Of a stretch of DNA of 20,318 nucleotides, positions 1-7,371 are shown in pieces. Source of the DNA: JBDTNQ01 sp039933635. GTDB lineage: Bacteria; Acidobacteriota; Vicinamibacteria; Vicinamibacterales; SCN-69-37. The position numbers and the translations under genes are program-made. The first letter of the stretch is position 1, and every line of letters starts with the position of its first letter. The notes beneath the pieces were generated by a model. It ran no database searches, had not been told where the DNA came from, and saw only the letters and a program-made list of their open reading frames with translations. The DNA lies in NCBI GenBank assembly GCA_039933635.1, contig JBDTNQ010000079.1:1-20318 (forward strand), in the 5' to 3' direction.

Positions 1-947
1 CGCACATCGCCGACATCGACTACCAGACGATCATCACCTACACCGGCGGCTACGATGACATGGTCGTCGCGAAGATGCAGATCCGATCGACGATCGAAGC
101 GCAGAATGCGCAGCGCGAGAAGAAGATCGAGCAGCTGAATGACTTCATCGCGCGGTTCTCGGCCGGCACACGATCGAGCCAGGTGCAATCGCGGCGCAAG
201 GAAGTCGAACGGCTGCAGACCACCGACCTGGCGCGGTCCAACATCCAACGGCCATACATCCGGTTTCAGATGAACCGGCCGTCCGGCAGGGTGGCGTTCG
301 AAGCGGCCGGCGTCTCCAAGGCGTTCGGCCCGTTTCGGGTCGTCGACGGCTTCGACGCCATCGTCACGCGCGGTGAGCGGATCGTCCTCGTGGGGCGCAA
401 CGGCGTCGGCAAGACGACGCTGCTGAAGGCGCTGTTGTCGGATGCACCTGGGTTGAAAGCCTCCGCGGACGATCTCGACAGCGGCAGCGTGCGGTGGGGA
501 CACGAGGTGTCGATCGGATACTTCGCTCAGGACCACACGGGTGCGATTCAGAAAGGCTGGACGGCGGCCGACTGGCTGCACCAGTTCGACCCGGACGCGT
601 CGCGAGAAGACATTCACGGACTCCTGGGCCAGATGCTGTTCCGCGGCGAGGAGGGGCTCAAGCCGACCGCGGCCCTCTCGGGCGGTGAGACGGCGCGGCT
701 GCTGTTCTGCCGCATCATGCTGCAGAAGCCGAACGTGCTGGTTTTCGACGAGCCGACGAACCACCTCGATCTCGAATCCATCAACGCCTTGAACGTGGCG
801 CTGCAGAAGTACGAGGGCACGGTGCTGCTCGTCACGCACGACCAGGATCTGATCGAGGAGGTCGGCACGCGGGTCTGGCACTTCGGTCCGGACGGCATCG
901 AGGACTTCAAGGGTCCCTACGAAGAGTTCGCGGGCTCGACGGCGTGA
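1..947 (+). CDS. ybiT: YbiT-type ABC-F ATPase, 3' part (start outside window)
   Basis: The frame is open from the first bases of the window, so the gene begins upstream. Residues before the first internal Met (HIADIDYQTIITYTGGYDD) match the end of the first ABC domain of ABC-F proteins. A basic, charged linker follows, then a full second ATPase domain: Walker A GRNGVGKTT, signature LSGGE, Walker B VLVFDEPTNHLDLES and the H-loop VTHD. The linker style (RFSAG...SQVQSRR) and the text around the signature (LLFCRIMLQKPNVLVFDEP) resemble YbiT more than Uup or EttA. ABC-F proteins are soluble ATPases that act on the ribosome to relieve stalling or resist antibiotics; there are no membrane segments. 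The stop is followed after 37 bases by the next gene. Family is secure; the subfamily is read from motifs only. Confidence 0.93.
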   Translation, partial: HIADIDYQTIITYTGGYDDMVVAKMQIRSTIEAQNAQREKKIEQLNDFIARFSAGTRSSQVQSRRKEVERLQTTDLARSNIQRPYIRFQMNRPSGRVAFEAAGVSKAFGPFRVVDGFDAIVTRGERIVLVGRNGVGKTTLLKALLSDAPGLKASADDLDSGSVRWGHEVSIGYFAQDHTGAIQKGWTAADWLHQFDPDASREDIHGLLGQMLFRGEEGLKPTAALSGGETARLLFCRIMLQKPNVLVFDEPTNHLDLESINALNVALQKYEGTVLLVTHDQDLIEEVGTRVWHFGPDGIEDFKGPYEEFAGSTA

Positions 948-984
948 CACGAGTCGCCCGCGGCTTTCAGCGAGAATCCCTCCG

Positions 985-1479
985 ATGAGCCTGCTGCGCT
1001 ACATCGCGCTCGTCGGCCTCGGTCTGTGGATCGGGGGGCTCGTGGCGCTCGGCGCCGTCGGCGCGCCAACGCTCTTCTCCGTCCTGGAGGCGGCGCAGGG
1101 GCCCGCAGGGCGCGAACTGGCCGGCATGGCCTTTGGGGCGATCTTCGAGCGGTTCCAACTCGCATCGCTGATCCTGGGCGCGCTCGTCGTGATGTCCCTG
1201 GGCTTCCGGGCAGCCATTGGTCCCCGTCCGAGACATTTCAAGCTCCGCCTGTGGGCGGTCATCGGGCTGCTGGTCGTGACCGGCTCGACCGCGTTTCTCG
1301 TCGCGCCGCGCATCGATCGCATCCGCCAGACCGTGTCGGGACCGATGGCCAGTTTGCCGGAGACCGACCCGCGGCGCGTCGCGTTCGGACGTCTGCACGG
1401 ACTTTCGAACGCGCTGATGGTCGTCACGGTGCTCGTCGGCCTGGGCCTGTTCTGGGCCGAAAGCACCGATCGCCACTGA
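985..1479 (+). CDS. DUF4149 four-helix membrane protein
   Basis: This 164-residue protein has four hydrophobic segments at about residues 4-33, 59-78, 88-107 and 142-158. The N-terminal LGLWIGGLVALGAVGAPTLF is typical of the DUF4149/TMEM205-like family, whose role is unknown. A basic loop (RPRHFKLR) precedes helix 3 and a polar loop of about 30 residues lies between helices 3 and 4. The ATG at 985 has no Shine-Dalgarno sequence, but a GAGAAT hexamer ends 7 bases upstream, like the -10-type hexamers of other genes here. An 8-bp palindrome begins right after the stop. It may be cotranscribed with the ABC-F gene 37 bases upstream. Confidence 0.85.
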   Translation: MSLLRYIALVGLGLWIGGLVALGAVGAPTLFSVLEAAQGPAGRELAGMAFGAIFERFQLASLILGALVVMSLGFRAAIGPRPRHFKLRLWAVIGLLVVTGSTAFLVAPRIDRIRQTVSGPMASLPETDPRRVAFGRLHGLSNALMVVTVLVGLGLFWAESTDRH

Positions 1480-1480
1480 C

Positions 1481-1500
1481 GTTCGACAATTCTGTCGAAC
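1481..1500. repeat. 8-bp-arm palindrome: operator or terminator hairpin
   Basis: GTTCGACA (1481-1488) is the exact reverse complement of TGTCGAAC (1493-1500), with centre ATTC. It starts one base after the stop of the DUF4149 gene and ends 16 bases before the -35 box of the ATP-grasp operon. No T-run follows, so a classic intrinsic terminator is not obvious. The symmetry and position also suit a repressor site, since GTTC/GAAC ends are used by LexA-like regulators. The regulator is not identified. Confidence 0.6.
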
Positions 1501-1516
1501 CCAACAGTTGCGTCGC

Positions 1517-1546
1517 TTGACACCCGCCGAAGCGACGGTTTTTACT
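1517..1546 (+). promoter_or_regulatory. Sigma70-type promoter of the ATP-grasp operon
   Basis: A perfect -35 TTGACA (1517-1522), an 18-base spacer and a 4/6 -10 hexamer TTTACT (1541-1546). The expected transcription start, 6-8 bases after the -10, falls at or next to the ATG at 1552. The mRNA would therefore be leaderless, which fits the lack of any Shine-Dalgarno sequence. Confidence 0.65.
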
Positions 1547-1551
1547 CACGC

Positions 1552-3027
1552 ATGGCTCCCGTGTCTGGCGGCGGCCCCGTTGCGGTTTCGCCACTCTTCG
1601 CCAGTTACCGACTCGACTCCAGCTTCGATGAGATGTTCGACGCGGATGGACAGCCTCGTCCGCCGTATCGCGCGCTGCTCGCGCGACTCGTCGATCTGCC
1701 GATCGAGGACATGCGCCGACGGCAACGCGAGGCCGATGCGGCGTTCCTGCAGCAGGGCATTACGTTCACGGTCTATGGCGACAAGGGCGGCACCGAGCGC
1801 GTCTTTCCATACGATCTGCTCCCACGCATCCTGACCAACGCGGAGTGGGAGCGCATCAGCCGTGGGCTCTCGCAGCGCCTGCTCGCGCTGAATCTCTTCC
1901 TTCGGGACATCTACGGCGACGGCCGCATCCTGACCGAAGGGATCGTGCCACGGGAGCTCGTCGTGACCGCGCAGCACTATCGTCGGGAAATGCGGGGGCT
2001 CTACCACCGGCCGGACGTCCGCATCTCGGTCGCCGGCACGGACCTGGTCCGGTTGCCGGATGGGTCGTTCTCGGTTCTCGAAGACAACCTGCGCGTGCCG
2101 AGCGGCGTGTCCTACATGCTCACGAACCGCCAGATCACGAAGCGCGTGTTCCCGCAGCTGTTCACGGACTACGAAATACAGCCGATCGATCACTACGCGC
2201 AGACGCTCCTCTCGACGCTGCGTTCGCTGGCGCCGAACCAGCAGGCGAGCCCGACCATCGTCGTGCTCACGCCCGGCGTGTTCAACTCGGCGTACTTCGA
2301 GCATGCCTTCCTCGCGCGGCAGATGGGCGTCGAACTCGTCGAAGGACGCGACCTGCTGGTGCACGACAACATCGTCTACATGCGCACCACGGGCGGCCTG
2401 CGCCGCGTGGACGTGATCTACCGGCGCGTGGACGACGACTTCCTCGATCCTCTGGCCTTCCGGCGGGATTCGGCTCTGGGCGTCGCGGGTCTGTTCAACG
2501 CCTACCGGGCGGGCAGCGTGGCGATGGCCAATGCGATTGGCACGGGTGTGGCCGACGACAAGGCCGTCTACGCCTACGTGCCGGCCATCATCAAGTTCTA
2601 TCTCAGCGAAGAGCCGATTCTGCCCAACGTCGAAACGTACTTATTGGGCAACGACTCCGACCGCGCCTACGCGCTCGAGCACCTCAGCGAGCTGGTCGTC
2701 AAGGCCGTCGGTGAATCCGGCGGCTACGGCATGCTCATCGGGCCGCATAGCACCACGGCCGAACGCGAAGAGTTCCGCCGGCGCATCGTCGCCAATCCCC
2801 GCAACTACATCGCGCAGCCGACGCTGGCCTTGTCGCGGTGTCCCAGCTTCCTCGACGACGGCATTGAACCGCGTCACGTGGACTTGCGGCCGTACGTGCT
2901 GTGCAACGGCGACGAGTGCACCGTGGTGCCCGGCGGCCTCACGCGCGTGGCCTTGAAACGCGGGTCGCTGGTCGTCAATTCCTCCCAGGGTGGCGGCAGC
3001 AAAGATACCTGGGTCCTGGCGGAGTAA
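1552..3027 (+). CDS. Circularly permuted ATP-grasp type 2 family protein
   Basis: This 491-residue soluble protein matches the DUF404/DUF407 family, now called circularly permuted ATP-grasp type 2. Visible marks are the N-terminal helical part with GITFTVYGDKGGTERVFPYD (residues 69-88), the conserved EDNLRVPSGVSYM (177-189), VDVIYRRVDDDFLDP (286-300), and a nucleotide-binding segment LVVKAVGESGGYGM (381-394) with probable ATP-contacting Lys384. The C-terminal VPGGLTRVA and QGGGSKDTWVL blocks are also typical. ATP-grasp enzymes join an acid to an amine through an acyl-phosphate, so the predicted role is peptide or amide ligation; no substrate is known. It is the first gene of an operon, 5 bases before the alpha-E gene. 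The length is normal for the family. The ATG at 1552 is chosen because of the promoter just upstream. Confidence 0.93.
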   Translation: MAPVSGGGPVAVSPLFASYRLDSSFDEMFDADGQPRPPYRALLARLVDLPIEDMRRRQREADAAFLQQGITFTVYGDKGGTERVFPYDLLPRILTNAEWERISRGLSQRLLALNLFLRDIYGDGRILTEGIVPRELVVTAQHYRREMRGLYHRPDVRISVAGTDLVRLPDGSFSVLEDNLRVPSGVSYMLTNRQITKRVFPQLFTDYEIQPIDHYAQTLLSTLRSLAPNQQASPTIVVLTPGVFNSAYFEHAFLARQMGVELVEGRDLLVHDNIVYMRTTGGLRRVDVIYRRVDDDFLDPLAFRRDSALGVAGLFNAYRAGSVAMANAIGTGVADDKAVYAYVPAIIKFYLSEEPILPNVETYLLGNDSDRAYALEHLSELVVKAVGESGGYGMLIGPHSTTAEREEFRRRIVANPRNYIAQPTLALSRCPSFLDDGIEPRHVDLRPYVLCNGDECTVVPGGLTRVALKRGSLVVNSSQGGGSKDTWVLAE

Positions 3028-3032
3028 GCGTG

Positions 3033-3986
3033 ATGCTGTCGCGTGTCGCCGATTCGTTCTACTGGATGCGCCGCTACCTCGAGCGTGCCGAGCACTCCGC
3101 GCGCGTGCTCGACGTGCATCTCAGCCTCAGCCTGGACGACCCCACCGACGCCGTCGGCCGGACCCTCCTGTCGGCGATCGGGGAAACTCCGGTCGAGGTC
3201 GGGGCGCAGGCGGCGGACGTGGTTCCGGCTGAGGCCACAGGTCGCATCGATCCGGCGCATCGCACGGCCGTCGTCGGGTTCGTCGTCGCCGCGCGCGAGA
3301 ACGCGCGGCAGATTCGCGAGCACATCAGCTCCGACATGTGGGAGCAGCTGAACAGCATGTACCTCGAACTCCGGAACATCGGGGCCGTCGCCGACACGGA
3401 CTCCTCGGCGTTCCTTCGGTCCGTCATCGAGGGCACCCATCTCTTCCACGGCATCTCCGAGGCCACGCTCAGCCACGGCGAGGGCTGGCACTTCATGCAA
3501 CTCGGGCGCTACATCGAGCGGGCGACGGTGACCGCGACGATGCTCGAGGACTACTTCGGGGAACGGGGCAACACGTCCTTCGACGTCCGGGATGCCGGCG
3601 AGTACGTCGAGTGGGTGGGCCTGTTGCGCGCCTGCGCCGCATTCGAGGCCTACTGCCGCGCGCACACCGCGGACGTCCAGCCCCAGCGACTCGCGGAATT
3701 CCTGCTGCTCAACGCGGAGTGTCCGCGTTCGGTCCGGTTCGCGGCGGATCGCATCGAGGACTCCCTGCGCGCCATTGCCCGTGGCCTCGGCCGGCAGTCC
3801 ACCGGACGTCCGGAGCGGTTCGCCGGCCGCCTGCGAGCGGCGCTCAACTTTGGCACCATCGACGAAATTCTCGAGGAGAGCCTGATCCGGTACGTGGAAA
3901 GCATCCGCCGGCAGTGCGATCAGATTCACTCGGCGCTCAATCAGACGTATATCAGCTACACCATTGAAGCGGCGATCGCGAGATAG
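3033..3986 (+). CDS. Alpha-E domain protein (DUF403)
   Basis: This 317-residue, almost entirely helical protein opens with MLSRVADSFYWMRRYLERAEHSAR, the standard N-terminus of the alpha-E family. Later blocks also match: AARENARQIREHIS-DMWEQLN in the middle and GRYIERATVTATMLEDYF. The family is named for conserved glutamates in alpha helices, and its biochemical role is unknown. It nearly always sits beside the circularly permuted ATP-grasp protein and a transglutaminase, as here, so it probably acts with them as a partner or processing factor. The start lies 5 bases after the preceding stop. A GTG at 3030 is an alternative that would add one residue; the ATG fits the family N-terminus exactly. 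There is no signal peptide. Confidence 0.93.
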   Translation: MLSRVADSFYWMRRYLERAEHSARVLDVHLSLSLDDPTDAVGRTLLSAIGETPVEVGAQAADVVPAEATGRIDPAHRTAVVGFVVAARENARQIREHISSDMWEQLNSMYLELRNIGAVADTDSSAFLRSVIEGTHLFHGISEATLSHGEGWHFMQLGRYIERATVTATMLEDYFGERGNTSFDVRDAGEYVEWVGLLRACAAFEAYCRAHTADVQPQRLAEFLLLNAECPRSVRFAADRIEDSLRAIARGLGRQSTGRPERFAGRLRAALNFGTIDEILEESLIRYVESIRRQCDQIHSALNQTYISYTIEAAIAR

Positions 3987-4000
3987 GGTCAACATCACAC

Positions 4001-4960
4001 ATGCAGTACCTCGTCCGACATCTCACGCGCTTCGTCTACACCGCACCGGTCTGCGAGAGCGTGATGGAACTGCGCATGCAGCCGCTCGAGCTCGACCGGC
4101 AGCGCTGCCTGCGATTCAACGTCACCACCACTCAGCGGGCGAAGCTCTTCGCGTACCGGGATCACTACGGCAACGCGGTGCACTACTTCGACATCCCGGG
4201 CCACCACGCGAGGCTGGACATCTCGATCGAGTCCGCCGTCGACGTGTCGGACGTCCCCGAGTTGCCGAACGAACTGCCGGCGAACGCCTGGAGCGAGGTG
4301 GACGCCCTCGCGGCGACCGGCGAGCACGCCGACTGGTTGCTCGCCAGCCAGTTCACGCGGACGACGGCTGCCCTGCAGCAATTCGCCGTGGCCGTCGGAC
4401 TCAGCCGGAAGCTCGACCCCCTGTCCACGGTGCGCGCCCTCAACTCGACGATCTATTCGCAGTTCGCGTACGAACCTCGGACGACGCGCGTCGACTCGCC
4501 CATTGATGATGCCCTGCGCGCGCGCGCCGGGGTCTGCCAGGACTTTGCGCACATCATGATCGGCCTCGTGCGCAGTCTCGGCATCCCGTGCCGCTACATC
4601 AGCGGCTATATCGCGCCTCGCGAATCCAGTCAGGACCGCGCCGGCGATAACGCGACGCATGCCTGGATCGAGGCCTACCTGCCGCGCCTCGGGTGGATCG
4701 GTTTCGATCCCACCAACAACGCCCAGACCGGCCACCGGCACATCGCCGTCGCCATCGGCCGCGACTACGCCGATGTGCCGCCGACTCGCGGCGTCTTCAA
4801 AGGGGACGCCGGCAGCGAACTGAGCGTGGCCGTCGCCGTCACCCCCGCCTCATCGCACATTCCCGTCCGCGAACTCGCCCCGAGCGTGAGCTGGATCGTC
4901 CCGCCCAAGGCGGTCAGCACGCCGGAAGAGGAGATGCAGCGGCACCATCAACAACAATGA
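4001..4960 (+). CDS. Transglutaminase-like cysteine peptidase family protein
   Basis: Of 319 residues, about 1-80 form the bacterial transglutaminase-like N-terminal region (YLVRHLTRFVYTAPVCESVMELRMQP), and about 140-240 hold the transglutaminase core. The catalytic triad is visible: Cys179 in ARAGVCQDFAH, His220 in NATHAWIEAY and Asp236 in GWIGFDPTNN. These proteins usually hydrolyse or transfer amide bonds. Next to an ATP-grasp ligase it may undo or exchange the bond that the ligase makes; this is inference. It starts 14 bases after the alpha-E stop and is the third gene of the operon. No signal peptide is seen, so cytoplasmic action is likely. The C-terminus is polar and ends in a His/Gln-rich tail (RHHQQQ). 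Confidence 0.93.
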   Translation: MQYLVRHLTRFVYTAPVCESVMELRMQPLELDRQRCLRFNVTTTQRAKLFAYRDHYGNAVHYFDIPGHHARLDISIESAVDVSDVPELPNELPANAWSEVDALAATGEHADWLLASQFTRTTAALQQFAVAVGLSRKLDPLSTVRALNSTIYSQFAYEPRTTRVDSPIDDALRARAGVCQDFAHIMIGLVRSLGIPCRYISGYIAPRESSQDRAGDNATHAWIEAYLPRLGWIGFDPTNNAQTGHRHIAVAIGRDYADVPPTRGVFKGDAGSELSVAVAVTPASSHIPVRELAPSVSWIVPPKAVSTPEEEMQRHHQQQ

Positions 4961-5204
4961 ACATCGGGGCATTGATCATCGGATAATTGCATCGGGCTAT
5001 TGGCAGATCCGGACAATTCATCTGCTATCGGACATCGGATCATGTCGTCCCGGCCGTGGGTGCCGTCTCGCAACGGTGATGCCCCCTCAGCGACACGCCC
5101 GATGGCCAACCAGATGATTCGACAGCCCGATCGCCGATGAATTATCCCGATGTTTCGATGCCTCGATTCGATGCCCCGATGACCATTGACCGATGACCCG
5201 ATGA
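4961..5204. repeat. Degenerate CATCGG/CCGATG repeats, inverted arrangement
   Basis: The gap between the transglutaminase and isocitrate dehydrogenase genes is filled with variants of one hexamer. CATCGG occurs at 4962, 4977, 4990 and 5033 on the plus strand. Its complement CCGATG occurs at 5134, 5147, 5176, 5190 and 5198, with TCGATG at 5155 and 5168. The segment 4977-5000 (CATCGG-ATAATT-CATCGGGCTAT) aligns with the reverse complement of about 5121-5152, so the two halves form an imperfect inverted repeat around a roughly 120-base centre without the motif. The right half runs into the coding start of the next gene. No ORF or clear promoter is seen inside. Confidence 0.65.
5003..5025. repeat. 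Small hairpin within the repeat region
   Basis: GCAGAT (5003-5008) pairs with ATCTGC (5020-5025) over an 11-base loop. It lies in the left half of the repeat-rich gap, 43 bases after the transglutaminase stop. No T-run follows. It could mark the 3' end of the ATP-grasp operon mRNA, but the evidence is weak. Confidence 0.35.
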
Positions 5205-6208
5205 CCCGTCACACCATCACCCTCATTCCCGGAGACGGCATCGGCCCGGAGGTCACCGACGCGGTCGTTCAGATTCTCGGCGCCACCGGCGTATCGATCG
5301 CATGGGAGCGCCATGAGGCCGGCCTGATCGCGGCCGAGCAGACCGGCCAGACGCTGCCCGATACGCTCCTCGCCTCGATTCGCCGCAATCGCGTGGCCTT
5401 GAAAGGGCCGGTGACGACCCCGGTCGGCCAGGGCTTCACGAGCGTCAACGTTGGACTGCGGAAGACGCTCGACCTCTACACCAACCTCAGGCCCGTCTCC
5501 AACCTGCCGGGTGTGCCGAGCCGTTTCGCCGGCGTCAACCTGATCATCGTGCGCGAGAACACCGAGGACCTCTACGCGGGCCTCGAGCACGTCGTTGTGC
5601 CAGGGGTCGTCGAGAGCCTGAAGATCATCACGGAGAAGGCGTCGACGCGCATCGCGCGGTTTGCGTTCGAACACGCGCGGCGGAAGGGCCGGAAGAAGGT
5701 CACGGCCGTCCACAAGGCGAACATCATGAAGCTCAGCGACGGACTGTTCCTCGAGTCCGTACGCGCAGTGGCGCGCGAGTTCGTGGACATCCCGCTCGAC
5801 GAGAAGATCGTCGACGCCGCGTGCATGCATCTGGTGATGAGACCCGAGCAGTTCGACGTGCTCGTGCTGCCCAATCTCTACGGCGATATTGTCTCGGATC
5901 TGTGCGCCGGGCTCGTCGGCGGCCTGGGCGTCGTCCCTGGCGCCAACATCGGCACCGACACCGCCGTCTTCGAAGCCGTCCACGGCAGCGCTCCCGACAT
6001 CGCGGGCCGCAACATCGCAAACCCGACCGCCCTGCTGCTTTCAGGCCTTCTGATGCTCGAGCACATCGGCGAGCAGGCGGCCGCGGACCGCGCGCGCGCC
6101 GCCCTCGAGACGGTGTTGCGAGACGGCACCGTCCGGACGAGGGACCTCGGCGGGACGGCGTCGACGTCCGAGTTTGCTGCCGAGGTCGTGCGAGCCCTGC
6201 GCGACTGA
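5201..6208 (+). CDS. icd: NAD-dependent isocitrate dehydrogenase (isocitrate/isopropylmalate family)
   Basis: A 335-residue beta-decarboxylating dehydrogenase predicted to convert isocitrate to 2-oxoglutarate in the citric acid cycle. Motifs in order are TLIPGDGIGPEV at the N-terminus, the substrate loop FTSVNVGLRKTLDLYTNLRP, IVRENTEDLYAGLEH, HKANIMKLSDG (catalytic Lys), LPNLYGDIVSDLCAGLVGG (metal-binding Asp) and the NAD site FEAVHGSAPDIAGRNIANPTA. The SVNVGLRK loop and short length favour NAD-type isocitrate dehydrogenase over isopropylmalate dehydrogenase, and no leu genes are nearby. The start is uncertain: an in-frame TTG at 5186 would add five residues, but the ATG at 5201 gives the usual short N-terminus. 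Both lie inside the CCGATG repeats, and no Shine-Dalgarno sequence is present. Confidence 0.9.
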   Translation: MTRHTITLIPGDGIGPEVTDAVVQILGATGVSIAWERHEAGLIAAEQTGQTLPDTLLASIRRNRVALKGPVTTPVGQGFTSVNVGLRKTLDLYTNLRPVSNLPGVPSRFAGVNLIIVRENTEDLYAGLEHVVVPGVVESLKIITEKASTRIARFAFEHARRKGRKKVTAVHKANIMKLSDGLFLESVRAVAREFVDIPLDEKIVDAACMHLVMRPEQFDVLVLPNLYGDIVSDLCAGLVGGLGVVPGANIGTDTAVFEAVHGSAPDIAGRNIANPTALLLSGLLMLEHIGEQAAADRARAALETVLRDGTVRTRDLGGTASTSEFAAEVVRALRD

Positions 6209-6228
6209 ACGGCCCGCCGCGATCCGTC

Positions 6229-6237
6229 TGCTATAGT
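6229..6237 (+). promoter_or_regulatory. Extended -10 element before the PlsB-like gene
   Basis: TGCTATAGT at 6229-6237 is an extended -10 (TGN plus TATAGT). No good -35 lies upstream, as expected for extended -10 promoters. The hexamer ends 9 bases before the GTG start, predicting a 5' leader of only a few bases. Confidence 0.5.
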
Positions 6238-6246
6238 TCGATCACC

Positions 6247-7371
6247 GTGAGGCCGGACGACATCAGCCAGGCTGTCCTGGCCCGTGATGACGTCGCAAAA
6301 TACTTGCGCGCCGAAACGGGTGAGCCCGATACCGAGGCTCGACAGCGCATCGAAACCTACCTCGAAGAGTTGCGGACGACGCAGCGCTACCGCTTCTATC
6401 GCGCGCTGCAGCACCCGCTGTATCCAATCCTGCGCAAGGTCAAGCGCATTCCCGAGCACCTCGAACGGGCCGTCGCCGCGACGAAGCAGGGCCGCGTCGT
6501 CTACGTGTCCAATCACAAGAGCCACCTCGACTACCTCGTGGAGCCCCTGGTGCTGGACGACAACGGCCTGCGCCCACCGGTCACAGCGGCGGGTATCAAC
6601 CTCTTCAGCGGCGCGTTCGGCCTGCTCCACCGGCACGTGACCGGCGCCATGCCCCTGCGGCGCAACAACAAGGACCCGCTGTACCTCGTGACGCTCCGGG
6701 CGTACGTCGCCGAGTTGCTGAAGCGGCGCGACCTCCTCTACTACGCGGAAGGCGGCCGCAGCTACAGCGGCGAACTGAAGTCCCTGAAGACAGGTCTGTT
6801 TCAGGCCGCGTTGGCCGCCGATCGATCGGCGCTCTCGATCGTCCCGATGGCGGTTGCCTACGACATCACGCTCGAGGATCGGCTGATTTCTCGGCAGGCC
6901 ATTCGCAAGCGGGTGCTCCCGTTCACTCAGGAGTTGGCCGAAATGGCGCGCCATGCCATCGGGTACCGCAGTCGGGCCTTCATCACCTTCGGTGAGGCCA
7001 TCCCGCTTGCCGGGGTCGCCCCCGAGTCACGGCGCGATCTCGTGACGCTGGTCCATCGCGTCCACGACGACATCGCGCGGCTCTACAAAGTGCTGCCGAC
7101 GGCGCTCGTCGCCGCGATGTGCCGGCCTCAGATGCCGTTGGCCGACCTGCGCGCGCGCGTCGATCAGTTCATCCACCTGCTGGCCGAGCGCGGCGCCAAC
7201 CTCGCCGTGCGCACCGGGCGGCAGGCCGTCGATGAAGGCGTCAGCCTCCTCGAGGAACGCGGCGTGCTGGTGGTCGAACACCATCGCATCCGCGTCCGCG
7301 ACCGCATCGTGCTGCGCTATTACGCGCGGACGATCCAGCATCTGACGACGCCTCGGGGGACAACGCACTGA
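6247..7371 (+). CDS. plsB: Short PlsB-like glycerol-3-phosphate acyltransferase
   Basis: From the GTG at 6247 the protein has 374 residues. It carries the glycerolipid acyltransferase motifs in order: SNHKSHLDYL with the catalytic HX4D (His90...Asp95), GAMPLRRNNKDP (from about 133), YYAEGGRSYSGELKSLKTG (about 165-183) and SIVPMAVAYD. The EGGRS block is typical of PlsB-type glycerol-3-phosphate acyltransferases rather than PlsC, so it likely makes lysophosphatidate at the membrane. PlsB of enterobacteria is about 800 residues, so this is a minimal catalytic form with a helical C-terminal extension. No strong membrane helix is visible. The GTG is chosen because of the -10 element just upstream and the homology onset; the frame stays open further upstream inside icd. 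Its stop overlaps the next start in ATGA. Confidence 0.85.
   Translation: MRPDDISQAVLARDDVAKYLRAETGEPDTEARQRIETYLEELRTTQRYRFYRALQHPLYPILRKVKRIPEHLERAVAATKQGRVVYVSNHKSHLDYLVEPLVLDDNGLRPPVTAAGINLFSGAFGLLHRHVTGAMPLRRNNKDPLYLVTLRAYVAELLKRRDLLYYAEGGRSYSGELKSLKTGLFQAALAADRSALSIVPMAVAYDITLEDRLISRQAIRKRVLPFTQELAEMARHAIGYRSRAFITFGEAIPLAGVAPESRRDLVTLVHRVHDDIARLYKVLPTALVAAMCRPQMPLADLRARVDQFIHLLAERGANLAVRTGRQAVDEGVSLLEERGVLVVEHHRIRVRDRIVLRYYARTIQHLTTPRGTTH

Noticed and set aside
1481..1500. A definite intrinsic terminator after the DUF4149 gene
   Set aside because: The stem exists, but no T-run follows on either strand, so I list it only as a palindrome.
2874..3998. Long minus-strand frame opposite the alpha-E gene
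   Set aside because: High-GC shadow of the real plus-strand gene; its composition is Arg/Asp/Val-rich and it has no family motif.
4961..5204. CRISPR array
   Set aside because: The repeated units are only about 6-8 bases, unevenly spaced and in both orientations, with no spacers of constant length and no cas genes.
5821..6246. Long N-terminal extension of the PlsB-like protein inside the icd gene
   Set aside because: The frame is open, but it overlaps over 380 bases of a certain gene, its translation is Arg-rich without family similarity, and the GTG at 6247 with its -10 element fits much better.
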